A stretch of DNA of 64,000 nucleotides from Desulfobacula sp. (GTDB lineage Bacteria > Desulfobacterota > Desulfobacteria > Desulfobacterales > Desulfobacteraceae). The DNA lies in contig NZ_JABZFL010000002.1 in the NCBI RefSeq assembly GCF_014237455.1, positions 32,773 to 96,772 of the forward strand, in the 5' to 3' direction. Shown here piece after piece: positions 16,608 through 26,768 of this stretch (the first letter of the stretch is position 1; every line of letters begins with the position of its first letter). A model generated the notes under the pieces. It saw nothing but the letters and a program-made list of their open reading frames with translations. It had not been told where the DNA came from and searched no databases. A program made the translations under genes and the position numbers.

Positions 16608-17519
16608 ATGAAAGATCATTACATACCTGAAAATAAATTTCCCATTGAGATTGATCGGAACATATTTATACTGGGTAATTATTTTTTCAATCTCTTTCTA
16701 ATTATCGGCAACAGACACTCCGCACTGTTTGAAGTGGGTATCTCAGCTGTCGTTGATACGGTGATCAACCAATTGGAACTTCTTGATATCGATCCGGATT
16801 TTATCATTTCCTCCCATCCCCATTCCGACCATATCACAGGACTGCCAGGCCTTGCCCAAAGATATCCAAAGGCCCGAATTGTTTCAGCAGCGGGGGCAAA
16901 AGAATTTATTGAACATCCCAAAGCCGGACCTTTGCTGTTCAAAGAGGACATATTCATGTCAAAAAGCCTGGCTATCCATAACATCAAACCCGGCAGACCT
17001 TCATTGGAAAAAATTCCAAATCTTGCCGGATCAATGGTTGTTCATGACAAACAATCAATAGACCTTGGCCGGATCACATTGGATCTGATCAAAATCAAAG
17101 GCCATTCCCCTGGAAACCTGATCGGGGTTTTAAACGAAAAAAGAATCCTATTCTGCTCCGACAGCCTTGGCTTTCATTTTCCAGGCAGAGGATATCTCCC
17201 GTTATTCTTCACCCATGCCGATTCATATCTTTCAACCCTTGATTTTATTAAGGAATTTAACCCTTCCATTATCTGCCCTGCACATCAGGGCCCTTTGTCG
17301 GGGAAAGCTGCGGCAACGGGCATTCAAGAATCCCTGGACATTACACTCAACACCATTAAAAATATAAAGCTGTCGACTCTTTCCGGTAAAACGCTTGCCA
17401 GGGACATATTTAAGAAAAGCTATAAAGATGAGTTTGCCCTTTATACAGTAGATAATATTAAAAACTGTGCCGCCCTGATTGTAAAGAGGGCAAAAGAGTC
17501 TAAAATCAACTTTAGTTGA
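16608..17519 (+). CDS. Metallo-beta-lactamase-fold hydrolase
   Basis: A 303-residue cytoplasmic MBL-fold protein. The metal motif HPHSDH lies near residue 66, further ligands in KGHSPGNL and CPAHQGP, and an aspartate in FCSDSLGF. The ribosome site AAGGAG is clear. It is the first of four same-strand genes (MBL, MMPL exporter, SRPBCC, FabG), which suggests action on a lipid- or polyketide-like thioester or ester, though the fold serves many substrates. A glyoxalase II or quorum-lactonase role is possible but not supported by context. Confidence 0.8.
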   Translation: MKDHYIPENKFPIEIDRNIFILGNYFFNLFLIIGNRHSALFEVGISAVVDTVINQLELLDIDPDFIISSHPHSDHITGLPGLAQRYPKARIVSAAGAKEFIEHPKAGPLLFKEDIFMSKSLAIHNIKPGRPSLEKIPNLAGSMVVHDKQSIDLGRITLDLIKIKGHSPGNLIGVLNEKRILFCSDSLGFHFPGRGYLPLFFTHADSYLSTLDFIKEFNPSIICPAHQGPLSGKAAATGIQESLDITLNTIKNIKLSTLSGKTLARDIFKKSYKDEFALYTVDNIKNCAALIVKRAKESKINFS

Positions 17520-17553
17520 GGTACTAAAAAACCAAGACGGGAAAAATAATTTT

Positions 17554-19875
17554 ATGCGTCGTGTAAAGCTATCCCCTTTCTCATCAAACCAAATATCAGA
17601 ATGGTTGATACACTATAACAAGTTCATCATGTGGTGTTTGATTTTGATGACTCTACTTTTTATCATACCTGCTTCTCAATTGCGGATAGATGCTTCTGGT
17701 GTTTCTTTCAGTGCGACTGATTCTGAGGAATACAAAGATTATCTATCATTCATTGAAACTTTTGGGACAGATGAATATATAGTCTTAGCTATTCAAAATA
17801 GTCTAACCATCACTGATCCTGAACTAAAAAAAAGAGTGAATAGGGTTAATGAAGAACTCAATTCCATAGATTCTATTTTAAAGGTTATTGATCTTGGAAC
17901 GATGGAATCGTCTAATCTATCCAGACTAATCAGCACCTCTCATTTCTGGGATGAAAAAATCCTTTCTGATTCCCTACATATTATTCCCGGACTCAATCGA
18001 CTGATTTCCAAAGATATGAAAACCCTCGCATTTATTGTAAGAATCGACAATGAAAAACTCAATGGATTTCAATTGGAAAAGAACCTCAAGCAGATGAAAC
18101 AAATTGTTGTCAGTGCTTTTCCTGAATATCCCCGTTGTTATGCTGCAGGAATTCCTGTCCTAAGAGCTGCTTTTGAACGGTATAATCTTATGAATGCTCT
18201 TATTTTTGGATCACTCGGTCTGCTATTTGGAACCCTAATTGCTTTTTACCTTTTTAAAACCATGAGGGCCGGAATGATGGTCATGCTGGCAAGTTTGGGT
18301 TCTCTGATATGGACCCTGGGAATCATGGGCGTTTTCGGAATTGAGTTAAATCTTGCTACAGGTCTAAGTTTTGGATTTATCCTTGTTGTTTCTACAACGA
18401 CGGTTTTTCATATTGTCTCAAAATATTTTCAATCGTTGAAAGATTATTCAAAAGACGTTGCACTGCAAAAGACATTTGAAATAATTATACGTCCTTGTTT
18501 TATGTGTGCTTTAACCACCTCAGCCGGATTTCTTAGTTTGACAATAAGTCCTGTTAAAATGGTTTGCCAGGCCGGCATCATTATTTCCATTGGAGTGATG
18601 ATGGCTTTTCTATTGGCCTTAGCGATCACATCCTTTTGTTTGCCAAGATATTTTATATCTAATCATAGGGTCCATCCTAAAACAGAAGGAGATTTTATAG
18701 ATCGGATTGTCAAAGAGTACCTAACCATAGGCTTCAAAAAACCTGGCATAATAGTATTGGCAGGGATTTTATTTTTCATTATCATGGCATCAGGAATTCC
18801 TAAAATCCAAGCTGTAAAACATTTAACAAATCCCGTCATTAAGAGCACACGAGAAGCTAAAGACCTTGATTTTATTGAGCAGCATATCTCTACTGGTTAC
18901 TCTTTTTCCATTATTTTAAAATCCCAGGACAAGAGTTTTGATTATAGAAAATTCTGGTACAATCTTTATCAATTTGAAAACACTTTGAAGTCCATCCCTG
19001 GCATTCAAAGCGTTGAATCGTTGACACCTCTTGTCTTTCGCCTATCCCTCGGATTGTCCCCTTCTGGTGTGATGCCGGAATTTGTATTCCGGCAGCTTGT
19101 GTCCCAAGATTCTGAAAATGAGATGATGAAATCCTATTTTGATCCGATTTCAAAAAGCCTTAGATTGATTATCCATATAAAAAATCATTCATCAGATCAA
19201 ATAGAAGCTATCCTTAAACAGGTTAAAAATAAAGCTGAACACACCTTTTCTCAAGGAATAGAGGTCGCCCTATCCGGCCAATTGATCATGCTTAGATCAC
19301 AAACCGCAGATCTGGTCTCATCCCAACTAAAAACATTGTTTTGGGCACTATTTGTTATTACCGTCTTAATGATGATCCAGCTTAAATCTTTTGTTCTTGG
19401 TTTGCTGAGTTTGATTCCCAATCTGTTTCCCCTTATCACAATTTTTGGAATAATGGGTTGGTTTCATATCCCCCTTGATCCGTTAACCATATTTGCTGCT
19501 GTAATCTCTTTCGGATTATCCGTGGATGATTCCATTCATTACCTAACAGAATTAAAAAGAAAAATGATGCATTTAAAAGAGACCAGCAATGTTCACGAGT
19601 GTTTGTCAACAGCCTACTACAAAACATCCCGTGCTCTTGTTTCAACAACTGCTGTCCTTTTCTTATCTGCTATGGGGTTACTTTTTTCTTCATTCCAGCA
19701 TGTTTTTTCCCTGGGGTTGTTAATTTCTTCAGCATCAATCGTTGCGCTGGCTGGCGATCTTATGTTTATGCCTGCTATTGTTATAATGTCCGACCCTCTA
19801 TCTTCTCTACTATCATCTGAACTTAAAATACAAAACAAAGGAATTAAAAATAACCATAATGAACCCCTTTTATGA
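17554..19875 (+). CDS. RND/MMPL-family exporter
   Basis: A 773-residue membrane protein with the RND layout: helix 1 near 27-45, a large outside loop, a helix cluster near 215-370, a second outside loop, and a final cluster near 590-760. SATDSEEYKDYLSFIETFGTDEYIVLAIQ is typical of the MMPL/HpnN-like group, which moves lipids across the inner membrane using proton force. The sequence GLSVDDSIHYLTEL in the second half matches the proton-relay region. The downstream gene overlaps it by 17 bases, so they are translated together. Substrate unknown; lipid or polyketide is inferred from fabG nearby. Confidence 0.85.
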   Translation: MRRVKLSPFSSNQISEWLIHYNKFIMWCLILMTLLFIIPASQLRIDASGVSFSATDSEEYKDYLSFIETFGTDEYIVLAIQNSLTITDPELKKRVNRVNEELNSIDSILKVIDLGTMESSNLSRLISTSHFWDEKILSDSLHIIPGLNRLISKDMKTLAFIVRIDNEKLNGFQLEKNLKQMKQIVVSAFPEYPRCYAAGIPVLRAAFERYNLMNALIFGSLGLLFGTLIAFYLFKTMRAGMMVMLASLGSLIWTLGIMGVFGIELNLATGLSFGFILVVSTTTVFHIVSKYFQSLKDYSKDVALQKTFEIIIRPCFMCALTTSAGFLSLTISPVKMVCQAGIIISIGVMMAFLLALAITSFCLPRYFISNHRVHPKTEGDFIDRIVKEYLTIGFKKPGIIVLAGILFFIIMASGIPKIQAVKHLTNPVIKSTREAKDLDFIEQHISTGYSFSIILKSQDKSFDYRKFWYNLYQFENTLKSIPGIQSVESLTPLVFRLSLGLSPSGVMPEFVFRQLVSQDSENEMMKSYFDPISKSLRLIIHIKNHSSDQIEAILKQVKNKAEHTFSQGIEVALSGQLIMLRSQTADLVSSQLKTLFWALFVITVLMMIQLKSFVLGLLSLIPNLFPLITIFGIMGWFHIPLDPLTIFAAVISFGLSVDDSIHYLTELKRKMMHLKETSNVHECLSTAYYKTSRALVSTTAVLFLSAMGLLFSSFQHVFSLGLLISSASIVALAGDLMFMPAIVIMSDPLSSLLSSELKIQNKGIKNNHNEPLL

Positions 19876-20374
19876 CTTTTTAAATAAAAAAAACCAATAT
19901 TGCTTTAATAATTCCTGGGATATTGATGCACCTATAGGATTGATTTGGGATGAATTGATCAACTATAAGCAATGGCCTTTTTGGTGTGATGGGCTGGAAA
20001 GAATCGAGCAACTTGATGAATTTGACCATCTTCAGATAGGAAACAACATAAGATCTACTTGGAAAGGTCTTCTTCCCTATAGTATTACGTTTGATTCCGC
20101 CATAAAGGATTTTATGCGATATTCATTTTTATCCTTCACTGTAACTGGTGATTTGCGTGGAGAAGGACTTTGTTCCCTTTTGCCTTCTCAAAATAACACT
20201 ACCGTCAATTTCATTTGGAAAGTTTCACCCACTCAATTATGGATAAAGATGAGTTCTCCATTTGCGAGAACTATTTTCATAGAAAATCATAATTATATAA
20301 TGGAACAAATCATCTCGGGATTTACACGCATGATTGTCCAAAAAATCTCCTCACGGGCTCCGACGGATATTTGA
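19859..20374 (+). CDS. SRPBCC-family (polyketide cyclase/START-like) protein
   Basis: A 171-residue protein with the SRPBCC start: NNSWDIDAPIGLIWDELINYKQWPFWCDGLERIEQLDEFDHLQIGNNIRSTWKG. Members form a deep hydrophobic pocket for lipids, aromatics or polyketides; some are cyclases, others carriers. Its start lies inside the exporter gene (17-base overlap). It may present or bind the cargo of the exporter. No catalytic residue can be assigned from sequence. Confidence 0.7.
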   Translation: MNPFYDFLNKKNQYCFNNSWDIDAPIGLIWDELINYKQWPFWCDGLERIEQLDEFDHLQIGNNIRSTWKGLLPYSITFDSAIKDFMRYSFLSFTVTGDLRGEGLCSLLPSQNNTTVNFIWKVSPTQLWIKMSSPFARTIFIENHNYIMEQIISGFTRMIVQKISSRAPTDI

Positions 20375-20549
20375 GTGTCCATTCTCATACTCAAAAATTT
20401 TTCTGCTCAAGCGATGCAAATATGTGATATATGATTAATAAAATTAGAGCTTGGTTTTTCTGTTGGCTGTCCAAACGATAGGATCCACCGTAGGTTTTTA
20501 AAAAAATCAAATACCGCTTTAATTGTTAATCCAGGAAAAAGGAGAAAAC

Positions 20550-21293
20550 ATGTCTGAAACAAAAACCGATAATACTCAAATCGCTCTTGTAACAGGTGCC
20601 AGTAGAGGGATTGGAAAAGCAATAGCCAAGGCTCTTGCCAAAACCGACCGATTTGTATATCTAAATTTTAATTTAAACCGGGAAAAAGCAGACACAACTC
20701 TGAAAGAAATTATCAGCAGCGGAGGGAATGGAGCTCTTCTTCAGTTTGATGTCACCAATCAGGAGGAATCTGAAAAAGCCATTGAAAAAATCATTAAGGA
20801 ACAAGGGAAAATCGATATTTTAGTAAACAATGCCGGCATCAGGGATGACAAGCTCATGGTCAGGATGAAAAAAACAAATTGGCAAACCGTTCTGGATACC
20901 AACCTGACAGGTTTTTTTAATGTCACACGGCTTGTCGTCAAAAACATGCTGCCAAAACGGTTTGGAAGAATTATCAACATATCTTCAACATCAGGCCAGA
21001 TCGGACAGGCGGGTCAGGTGAATTACTCTGCATCAAAGGCGGGTCTTATCGGAGCAACCAAGGCACTTTCCCGTGAGATTGCAAAAAGGAATATCACTGT
21101 AAATTCAGTAGCACCGGGCTTTATTGAAACCGAAATGATTAAGGGGTTGTCTTTGGAAAAAATCGCGGACACCATACCGGCAGGCAGGCTTGGCAAGCCT
21201 GAAGAAGTTGCCGCAACTGTTCTTTTTTTATGTTCAAAAGACGCTGGATATATTACCGGCCAGGTGATTGGTATTAATGGAGGAATTCTGTAA
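20550..21293 (+). CDS. fabG: 3-oxoacyl-ACP reductase FabG-like
   Basis: A 247-residue short-chain dehydrogenase with TGASRGIGKA (NADPH binding), NNAGIRDD, catalytic serine in NISSTSGQIGQAG, YSASK (Tyr and Lys) and VAPGFIETEM. The RNNAG pattern and length fit FabG, which reduces 3-oxoacyl-ACP in fatty acid or polyketide synthesis. The frame is open from 20523 but AAGGAG precedes the ATG at 20550. About 175 bases separate it from the SRPBCC gene, so it may have its own promoter. In this setting it may serve a dedicated acyl pathway instead of housekeeping synthesis. Confidence 0.85.
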   Translation: MSETKTDNTQIALVTGASRGIGKAIAKALAKTDRFVYLNFNLNREKADTTLKEIISSGGNGALLQFDVTNQEESEKAIEKIIKEQGKIDILVNNAGIRDDKLMVRMKKTNWQTVLDTNLTGFFNVTRLVVKNMLPKRFGRIINISSTSGQIGQAGQVNYSASKAGLIGATKALSREIAKRNITVNSVAPGFIETEMIKGLSLEKIADTIPAGRLGKPEEVAATVLFLCSKDAGYITGQVIGINGGIL

Positions 21294-21363
21294 AATATAT
21301 CGGAAAGGTACCGCCGGTATTGTCAGCACACCGACACTGATCCTGGCAAAATACGGGTTTCAA

Positions 21364-22254
21364 CTATTTGCTATTGTATCGTCCGGTCTTTCTCAGGGTT
21401 AAATACACATTCCCGGTAAAAATCAGGAACGCTCCTGTCCATCCGGAAGCCGAAAGGGCCGGGTCCATTGCAATAACAGGACCTAACACGGCTGCCAGCA
21501 GAATCCGGGTTGAAGAAATAATACCCCCTTCAATGGCGGTCACATATTTAAAACCAAGGGTAATCAGGTATTGCCCCACAATGGCAGAGAATGAACAGAA
21601 AAAAAGATATTTCAATTCTGAGTATTGGGGCAGATGCATCTTATTAAAAAAGAAGATAAAAATTAGTACAGACCCAAGGCCAAACAGGAAAAACAAAATG
21701 GTTTCCGTATCATGCATCTGCCTTGAAAGATTAAGGTACATAATGGCAATGGCCGCGCTGATCCCCGATGCCAGCGCCCATAAAGAATCCATATTAAAGC
21801 TCATTTTTCCAGGCGCTAAAATCAACCAGACCCCTGCAAATGCAAAAACAACAATAAGGATTGCAATGGCATCCCGCTGTTCCTTTAAAAAAATCCATGA
21901 AAAAATTGCGATAAACAAGGGATAGGTCATATTTAAAATATTGGCCTGGGCCACGGATGTTAAATCAACCCCTTTAAAAAAACAGTATACTGCAACACAG
22001 TTGGCAATCGTCCTGCCAATTAGATACCGTTTTTTTTTAACTCTGATTCTCTTCTTTTTGAGGGCTACCAGGATCAACACACTGATAAATCCCAATAAAA
22101 ATCTTGCAAACACAAAAGAAGCGGTATCGATCTGCAACCCTTTGATCCGTGCCCACTTGATAATGACTGTGGCCAGGTAAAAAAAGAAGGCCGAACCAAA
22201 AACACAGATGCATCCAATCAATACCTTTAAATCAAATTGAAACTTTTCCTGCAC
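21364..22254 (-). CDS. EamA/DMT-family membrane transporter
   Basis: A 296-residue protein of about ten hydrophobic helices in two repeats, as in EamA (drug/metabolite transporter) proteins; FARFLLGFISVLILV and FKGVDLTSVAQANILNMTYPLFIAIFSWIFLKE are family hallmarks. The start is GTG at 22254 with AAGGA ten bases upstream. Exported substrate unknown; amino acids and small metabolites are typical. It is monocistronic and convergent with fabG. Confidence 0.85.
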   Translation of the reverse strand: MQEKFQFDLKVLIGCICVFGSAFFFYLATVIIKWARIKGLQIDTASFVFARFLLGFISVLILVALKKKRIRVKKKRYLIGRTIANCVAVYCFFKGVDLTSVAQANILNMTYPLFIAIFSWIFLKEQRDAIAILIVVFAFAGVWLILAPGKMSFNMDSLWALASGISAAIAIMYLNLSRQMHDTETILFFLFGLGSVLIFIFFFNKMHLPQYSELKYLFFCSFSAIVGQYLITLGFKYVTAIEGGIISSTRILLAAVLGPVIAMDPALSASGWTGAFLIFTGNVYLTLRKTGRYNSK

Positions 22255-22471
22255 TGTTTAAAGTTCCTTAGTGTGCTTGAATAACAAAAGATTTTCTATA
22301 AACCATTTAGAGTGGTTTAGCAAATCATTCCCCGGATTTTTTTGTTTCATTTGTCCCGATTTGGGATTTATTATCAAACAAAAATTTGAAATTGCCAATT
22401 GCTCCTGAAATTGTTAGGCTCTAGTGGTAATCCATGCTGCCTTTGGTTCAACGACTTAAAAAGAGAAAAAG

Positions 22472-23614
22472 ATGGAAAAAGACAACCCTACATTTAACAA
22501 AGAAATCCTTTCTTTACGGACCCATATTGATCACATTGATTCGCAGATACTTTCCCTTCTTTCTCAACGCCAGGCCCAGGTTGAAAAAGTGGTCAAATTA
22601 AAGAAAAAGCACTATATTCCGGTGTATCATCCTGCAAGGGAGGAAGATCTGATTTCAAAACTTCGAATTCAGGCCGGAAAAGTAAATATAGATCCTGATT
22701 TTATGGAAGACCTTTACCGGGTGATTTTAAAGCAGTCACGCGTCAAGCAGACCGACCAGATGGAGCACAAAGGTGTCAGGCCGAATGCCAGAATATTAAT
22801 TATCGGCGGTGCCGGTCAGATGGGACGATTTTTTGGTTCACTCTTTCAAAAATCCGGTTATGAAGTTAGAATCCTTACGGAAGAGGACTGGGATAAAGCA
22901 AAAAAACTTTGCAAAGATATTGACCTTTGCCTTATCTGTGTCCCCATTGAAAAAACCGAAGATATTATTGAACAGATTGCACCATTTCTTGAACTCAAAA
23001 CCATTCTTGCCGATCTGACCAGCATCAAAGCGGGACCATTGAAAAAAATGCTTGGATCCCATCCAGGCCCCGTGACAGGACTTCATCCTTTGTTTGGTCC
23101 TACCACAGGCTCTCTTGACAAACAGATCATTATTGTCACCCCGGGAAGAGATTCGGATCGCTGCCAGTGGCTGGTGGAACAGCTCACCCTCTGGGGTGCC
23201 GTTATTGTCCGGTCGAAGGCCAAAGACCATGATGAAATAATGGGAATTGTTCAGGCATTGCGCCATTTTGCCACTTTTAGTTTTGGACAATTTTTATATG
23301 AAAAGCATGCCCGCATTGAAAGTACCCTTGAATTTTCAAGCCCGATTTACCGCCTTGAGCTGGGGATGGTGGGAAGGCTGTTTGCCCAGGACGCTCCTCT
23401 TTATTCTGAAATTATTTTTGCAACAAAGGAACGACGACGTCTTTTAAAAGACTATATTGCATCCTTGAATAACCATCTTGAGATGTTGGAAGCCAATGAT
23501 AAGCATCTTTTTATTAAAAAATTCAATCATATCGCCAACTGGTTTGGCCCCTTCAGTGAACAGGCCATGCGGGAAAGCACCTTTCTGATCGACAAACTGA
23601 TCGAAAGATTTTAA
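22472..23614 (+). CDS. tyrA: Chorismate mutase/prephenate dehydrogenase T-protein
   Basis: A 380-residue fusion. Residues 1-90 form an AroQ-type chorismate mutase (LRTHIDHIDSQILSLLSQRQAQVEKVVKLKK, then HPAREEDLI). Residues 100-380 form prephenate dehydrogenase with NAD motif GGAGQMGRFF, VPIEKTEDII, DLTSIKAGPL and GLHPLFGPTTGSL. It makes 4-hydroxyphenylpyruvate for tyrosine. The same fusion is known in enterobacteria. It is a lone gene convergent with the zraR-like regulator. Confidence 0.92.
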   Translation: MEKDNPTFNKEILSLRTHIDHIDSQILSLLSQRQAQVEKVVKLKKKHYIPVYHPAREEDLISKLRIQAGKVNIDPDFMEDLYRVILKQSRVKQTDQMEHKGVRPNARILIIGGAGQMGRFFGSLFQKSGYEVRILTEEDWDKAKKLCKDIDLCLICVPIEKTEDIIEQIAPFLELKTILADLTSIKAGPLKKMLGSHPGPVTGLHPLFGPTTGSLDKQIIIVTPGRDSDRCQWLVEQLTLWGAVIVRSKAKDHDEIMGIVQALRHFATFSFGQFLYEKHARIESTLEFSSPIYRLELGMVGRLFAQDAPLYSEIIFATKERRRLLKDYIASLNNHLEMLEANDKHLFIKKFNHIANWFGPFSEQAMRESTFLIDKLIERF

Positions 23615-23625
23615 TAGATTTTAAT

Positions 23626-24972
23626 TTAGCTTTTTCCATATTGTTTTAATTTTTTTAACAGGGTTTTCCTTGTGATACCAAGCCTTCTGGCAGCTTCACT
23701 TTTATTGCCGCCGGCCGATTCAAGGGTGGAAAGAATGGCTTTCTCTTCTATCTGTGAAAGCCTGATATTCCCAAAATCCGTCCCGGCATCAATATTGCCA
23801 ACTATGTTTGCCTTCATAAACGAAAGGTCTTCCAGGCAGATATAATCGGATCTGGCAAGGACGACGCCTCTTTCCACACAATTCATCAATTCTCTGACAT
23901 TGCCTTCCCATTCATACCGGATCATGGCATCCATGGCATCAGGTGAAAAGCCTTTGATATCCCGTTTGTTTTTCTTTGAAAACATTTCTAAAAAATGCAA
24001 CGCAAGGGTTGGGATATCTTCCTTCCTCTCCCTCAAGGGTGGAACTTCAACAGTCACAACATTCAGCCGGTAGTATAAATCCTGACGAAAGCTTCCCTGC
24101 TCGGACAATTTTTTTAAATCCTTATTGGTTGCGGCAATAATCCTCACATCTGTTTTAATGTTTTGATCACTTCCCACGGGTGTGATTTCTTTTTCTTGGA
24201 TCACCCTCAACAGCTTTACCTGCATGGCAAGACTCATTTCACCGATTTCATCCAATAGAATACTGCCCTTGTCTGCCAGTAAAAATCTTCCTTTTCTTTT
24301 CTTATCCGCACCGGTGAACGATCCTTTCTCATGGCCAAAAAGTTCGGACTCAAGCAGGGTCTCTGTAATAGCGGCACAATTGATCCTTACATACGGATAA
24401 TCTTTTCGTGAAGAATTAAAATGAATGGCAGATGACACCAGTTCTTTACCGGTTCCCGATTTTCCCATTACCAGGACATTGGCATCGGTCGGTGCCACCA
24501 TGTGGATGGTGTCCATCAAAGAGAGTATGGCAGGGCTTTTTCCGATGATGTCATGGGCAAAGGACTGCTCCTTTAACCGGGTCTTCAAATGCCTGTTTTC
24601 CGTTTTCAAAGAAATGCTTTCAAAGATACGTTCAATCGTCAGTTTCAGCTTATCAAAATCCAATGGTTTGGTCAGATAATCATAGGCACCGATTTTCAAG
24701 GCATTTACGGCTGTATGAACGGATGAATAGGCCGTCATGATAATCACAGGCAGGGAAGGATTATAGGTTTTAATCAGCTGCAACGCTTCCATCCCGGACA
24801 TTTTCACCATTTTCATATCCATCAGAACAATATCAAAGGGCTGTTCTTTTACCATTGCAACGGCAGTTGTCCCATCATCTGCCAGATGAACATCAACTCC
24901 CCAGTCCGCCATCAAAGTTTTGAGCATTCTGGCATGGGCTGCATCATCGTCAACCACAAGTATCTTTTTCAT
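23626..24972 (-). CDS. zraR: NtrC-family sigma-54 response regulator (ZraR/AtoC type)
   Basis: A 448-residue regulator: receiver 1-120 with DDDAAH and phospho-acceptor VLMDMKM, AAA+ domain about 140-375 with Walker A GKSGTGKE, GSFTGA loop (the GAFTGA contact to sigma-54, with Ser for Ala), Walker B GSILLDEIGEM and an arginine finger region YYRLNVVTVEVPPLRER, and a Fis-type HTH at the end (NKSEAARRLGITRKTLLKKL). It follows its kinase gene by 17 bases. The nearby zraP-like gene with a sigma-54 promoter is the likely target. Confidence 0.9.
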   Translation of the reverse strand: MKKILVVDDDAAHARMLKTLMADWGVDVHLADDGTTAVAMVKEQPFDIVLMDMKMVKMSGMEALQLIKTYNPSLPVIIMTAYSSVHTAVNALKIGAYDYLTKPLDFDKLKLTIERIFESISLKTENRHLKTRLKEQSFAHDIIGKSPAILSLMDTIHMVAPTDANVLVMGKSGTGKELVSSAIHFNSSRKDYPYVRINCAAITETLLESELFGHEKGSFTGADKKRKGRFLLADKGSILLDEIGEMSLAMQVKLLRVIQEKEITPVGSDQNIKTDVRIIAATNKDLKKLSEQGSFRQDLYYRLNVVTVEVPPLRERKEDIPTLALHFLEMFSKKNKRDIKGFSPDAMDAMIRYEWEGNVRELMNCVERGVVLARSDYICLEDLSFMKANIVGNIDAGTDFGNIRLSQIEEKAILSTLESAGGNKSEAARRLGITRKTLLKKLKQYGKS

Positions 24973-24989
24973 TTGTCTTTTTTATCCTT

Positions 24990-26768
24990 TTATAAAACAG
25001 GCAGATTGATAATGAAACACGTACCCTTGCCTTTTTTGCTTTCCACACGGATGCTGCCATTAAGGTTTTCAATGATCCGGTGAACGATTGAAAGCCCAAG
25101 CCCCGTACCGCTGGGCCGGGTGGTAAAATAGGGATCAAAGATCAGATCAAGGGATGCCTTGTCAATCCCAATGCCATTATCCATGATTCTTATTTCGATT
25201 CGTCCATCCTCCACAGCATCCTGCACCTGAATTTCTAATTTTCCTCTGTCTCCCAGTGCATCTATGGCATTAATATATAAATTTAAAAAAACCTGGTTCA
25301 TCCGGTCCGGGTCCGTGTGAATTACAGTTTTTTCTGTATCAATATTGACCTTTGTTTCAATTGTCTTCTGATCCAGATCATGGTGAACCAATCTTAAGGA
25401 GTGGGTAATCAACTCATTGATATCCACTTGTTTTTTTTCAATCGCCATGGGTTTTGAAAACTCAAGTAACTGGGTAACGGATCGGTTGATACGTTCTACC
25501 TCCTTGACCATAATCCGGGCGGTTTCCTTATCAGCAGCATTATCTTCATACCGTTTGCCAAAATAGGTTGCAAATCCTTTAATGGAACTCAAGGGGTTTC
25601 TGATCTCATGGGCAACACCTGCTGCAAGATTTCCAATTGCTGCAAGCCGCTTGTTTGTCTCCACCTGTTTTTTAAGCGCTTTAATCTGGGTCAGATCCCG
25701 GAAAAGAAATAAAAATCCCATGACTTCACTTTCACTCTCCTTGATAGGGGATGCAATGATATCCAGCCGAACCTCATGGTCGGGATCAATTGCAAGATTG
25801 ATCTCCCGGTTTAAAACCCCTTGAGATATTTCCATTTCCTGTATCAATTCAATCATTTGCGGGAAGGGTTGCGTCAGATCCCCTCCCAGGATATCTTTTG
25901 CTGCTTTATTCATGGATGTGATTTCATGGTCAGAATTAAGGGTAATCAGTCCCGAGGGCATGTTCTGGATCACATTATCAGAAAATGCCTTTACCTGAGT
26001 CAAGGATGCTTTTGCAGACCGGTACGCCTGGAAGACAAACAAGGCAACCATACCAACACATCCCAATATAAAAAAGAGAATACCCCTCCAGACAGTCTCT
26101 TTTAACAGCCTGTCCCGGGCAATCTTCTCCCTCTCCATGGAAAGCCCGGCAAAAATATAATGTTCCGCCATTTCAGACATTTTACCTTCCCGGCTTTGAA
26201 GATAAGGCCGGCTCCAGTCCAAAATTCCCCTTTCAGTATTCTGCTGATCTGACAAGTCCTCAACCCGTAACTTTGACATCCTGTCCATCCGGGTGTGCCC
26301 GCGCATGGGTCGGGACCTGATCGGTACAAACCGCTTGAACACTTCAAAAATTTGCATCTGATCTTTTTGCAGTCTTATCCTGTTATAGACCAAAGCAGTA
26401 TCTTCATTCATCTTTGCAGTCCCGGGCATGGCATCAAAAGTTAGTCCCACCATGGCGGCATCCGAGTGTGCCAGTATCCGGCCGTCCCTTGATGTAATCA
26501 TCATATAGATAACTTCGGGCTGCAACGAGGTCTCCAGAAGCATGGCCTGGATTCTTTTTGCACCCCATCGCATGGTGAACATTCCGGTTCTTGTCCCAGC
26601 CTCAAATGTTCTGATTAAAGAGGTTCCTTTTTCCAAAAGCCTTTGAGTGAAGAATTCCTTTTGTTTTTCGAGCCTGTCAAGGGTCATGAACGTAAAGATC
26701 GGCAAGAGGATCAATAAAACACCAATGAGAAATAAAGGGGATACCAATGGAAGATTAAATTTTTTCAT
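24990..26768 (-). CDS. zraS: Membrane sensor histidine kinase (ZraS-like)
   Basis: A 592-residue kinase with one N-terminal membrane helix (10-32), a periplasmic sensor of about 190 residues, a second helix near 230-248, a PAS domain about 265-375, HisKA with AHEIRNPLSSIKG and HATPase with NLYINAIDAL, DNGIGI and GTGLGLSI. This is the ZraS/AtoS plan. The partner zraR-like regulator follows directly and a ZraP-like periplasmic protein is encoded on the other strand just upstream. The signal in E. coli ZraS is zinc and envelope stress; whether zinc is sensed here is inference. Confidence 0.88.
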   Translation of the reverse strand: MKKFNLPLVSPLFLIGVLLILLPIFTFMTLDRLEKQKEFFTQRLLEKGTSLIRTFEAGTRTGMFTMRWGAKRIQAMLLETSLQPEVIYMMITSRDGRILAHSDAAMVGLTFDAMPGTAKMNEDTALVYNRIRLQKDQMQIFEVFKRFVPIRSRPMRGHTRMDRMSKLRVEDLSDQQNTERGILDWSRPYLQSREGKMSEMAEHYIFAGLSMEREKIARDRLLKETVWRGILFFILGCVGMVALFVFQAYRSAKASLTQVKAFSDNVIQNMPSGLITLNSDHEITSMNKAAKDILGGDLTQPFPQMIELIQEMEISQGVLNREINLAIDPDHEVRLDIIASPIKESESEVMGFLFLFRDLTQIKALKKQVETNKRLAAIGNLAAGVAHEIRNPLSSIKGFATYFGKRYEDNAADKETARIMVKEVERINRSVTQLLEFSKPMAIEKKQVDINELITHSLRLVHHDLDQKTIETKVNIDTEKTVIHTDPDRMNQVFLNLYINAIDALGDRGKLEIQVQDAVEDGRIEIRIMDNGIGIDKASLDLIFDPYFTTRPSGTGLGLSIVHRIIENLNGSIRVESKKGKGTCFIINLPVL

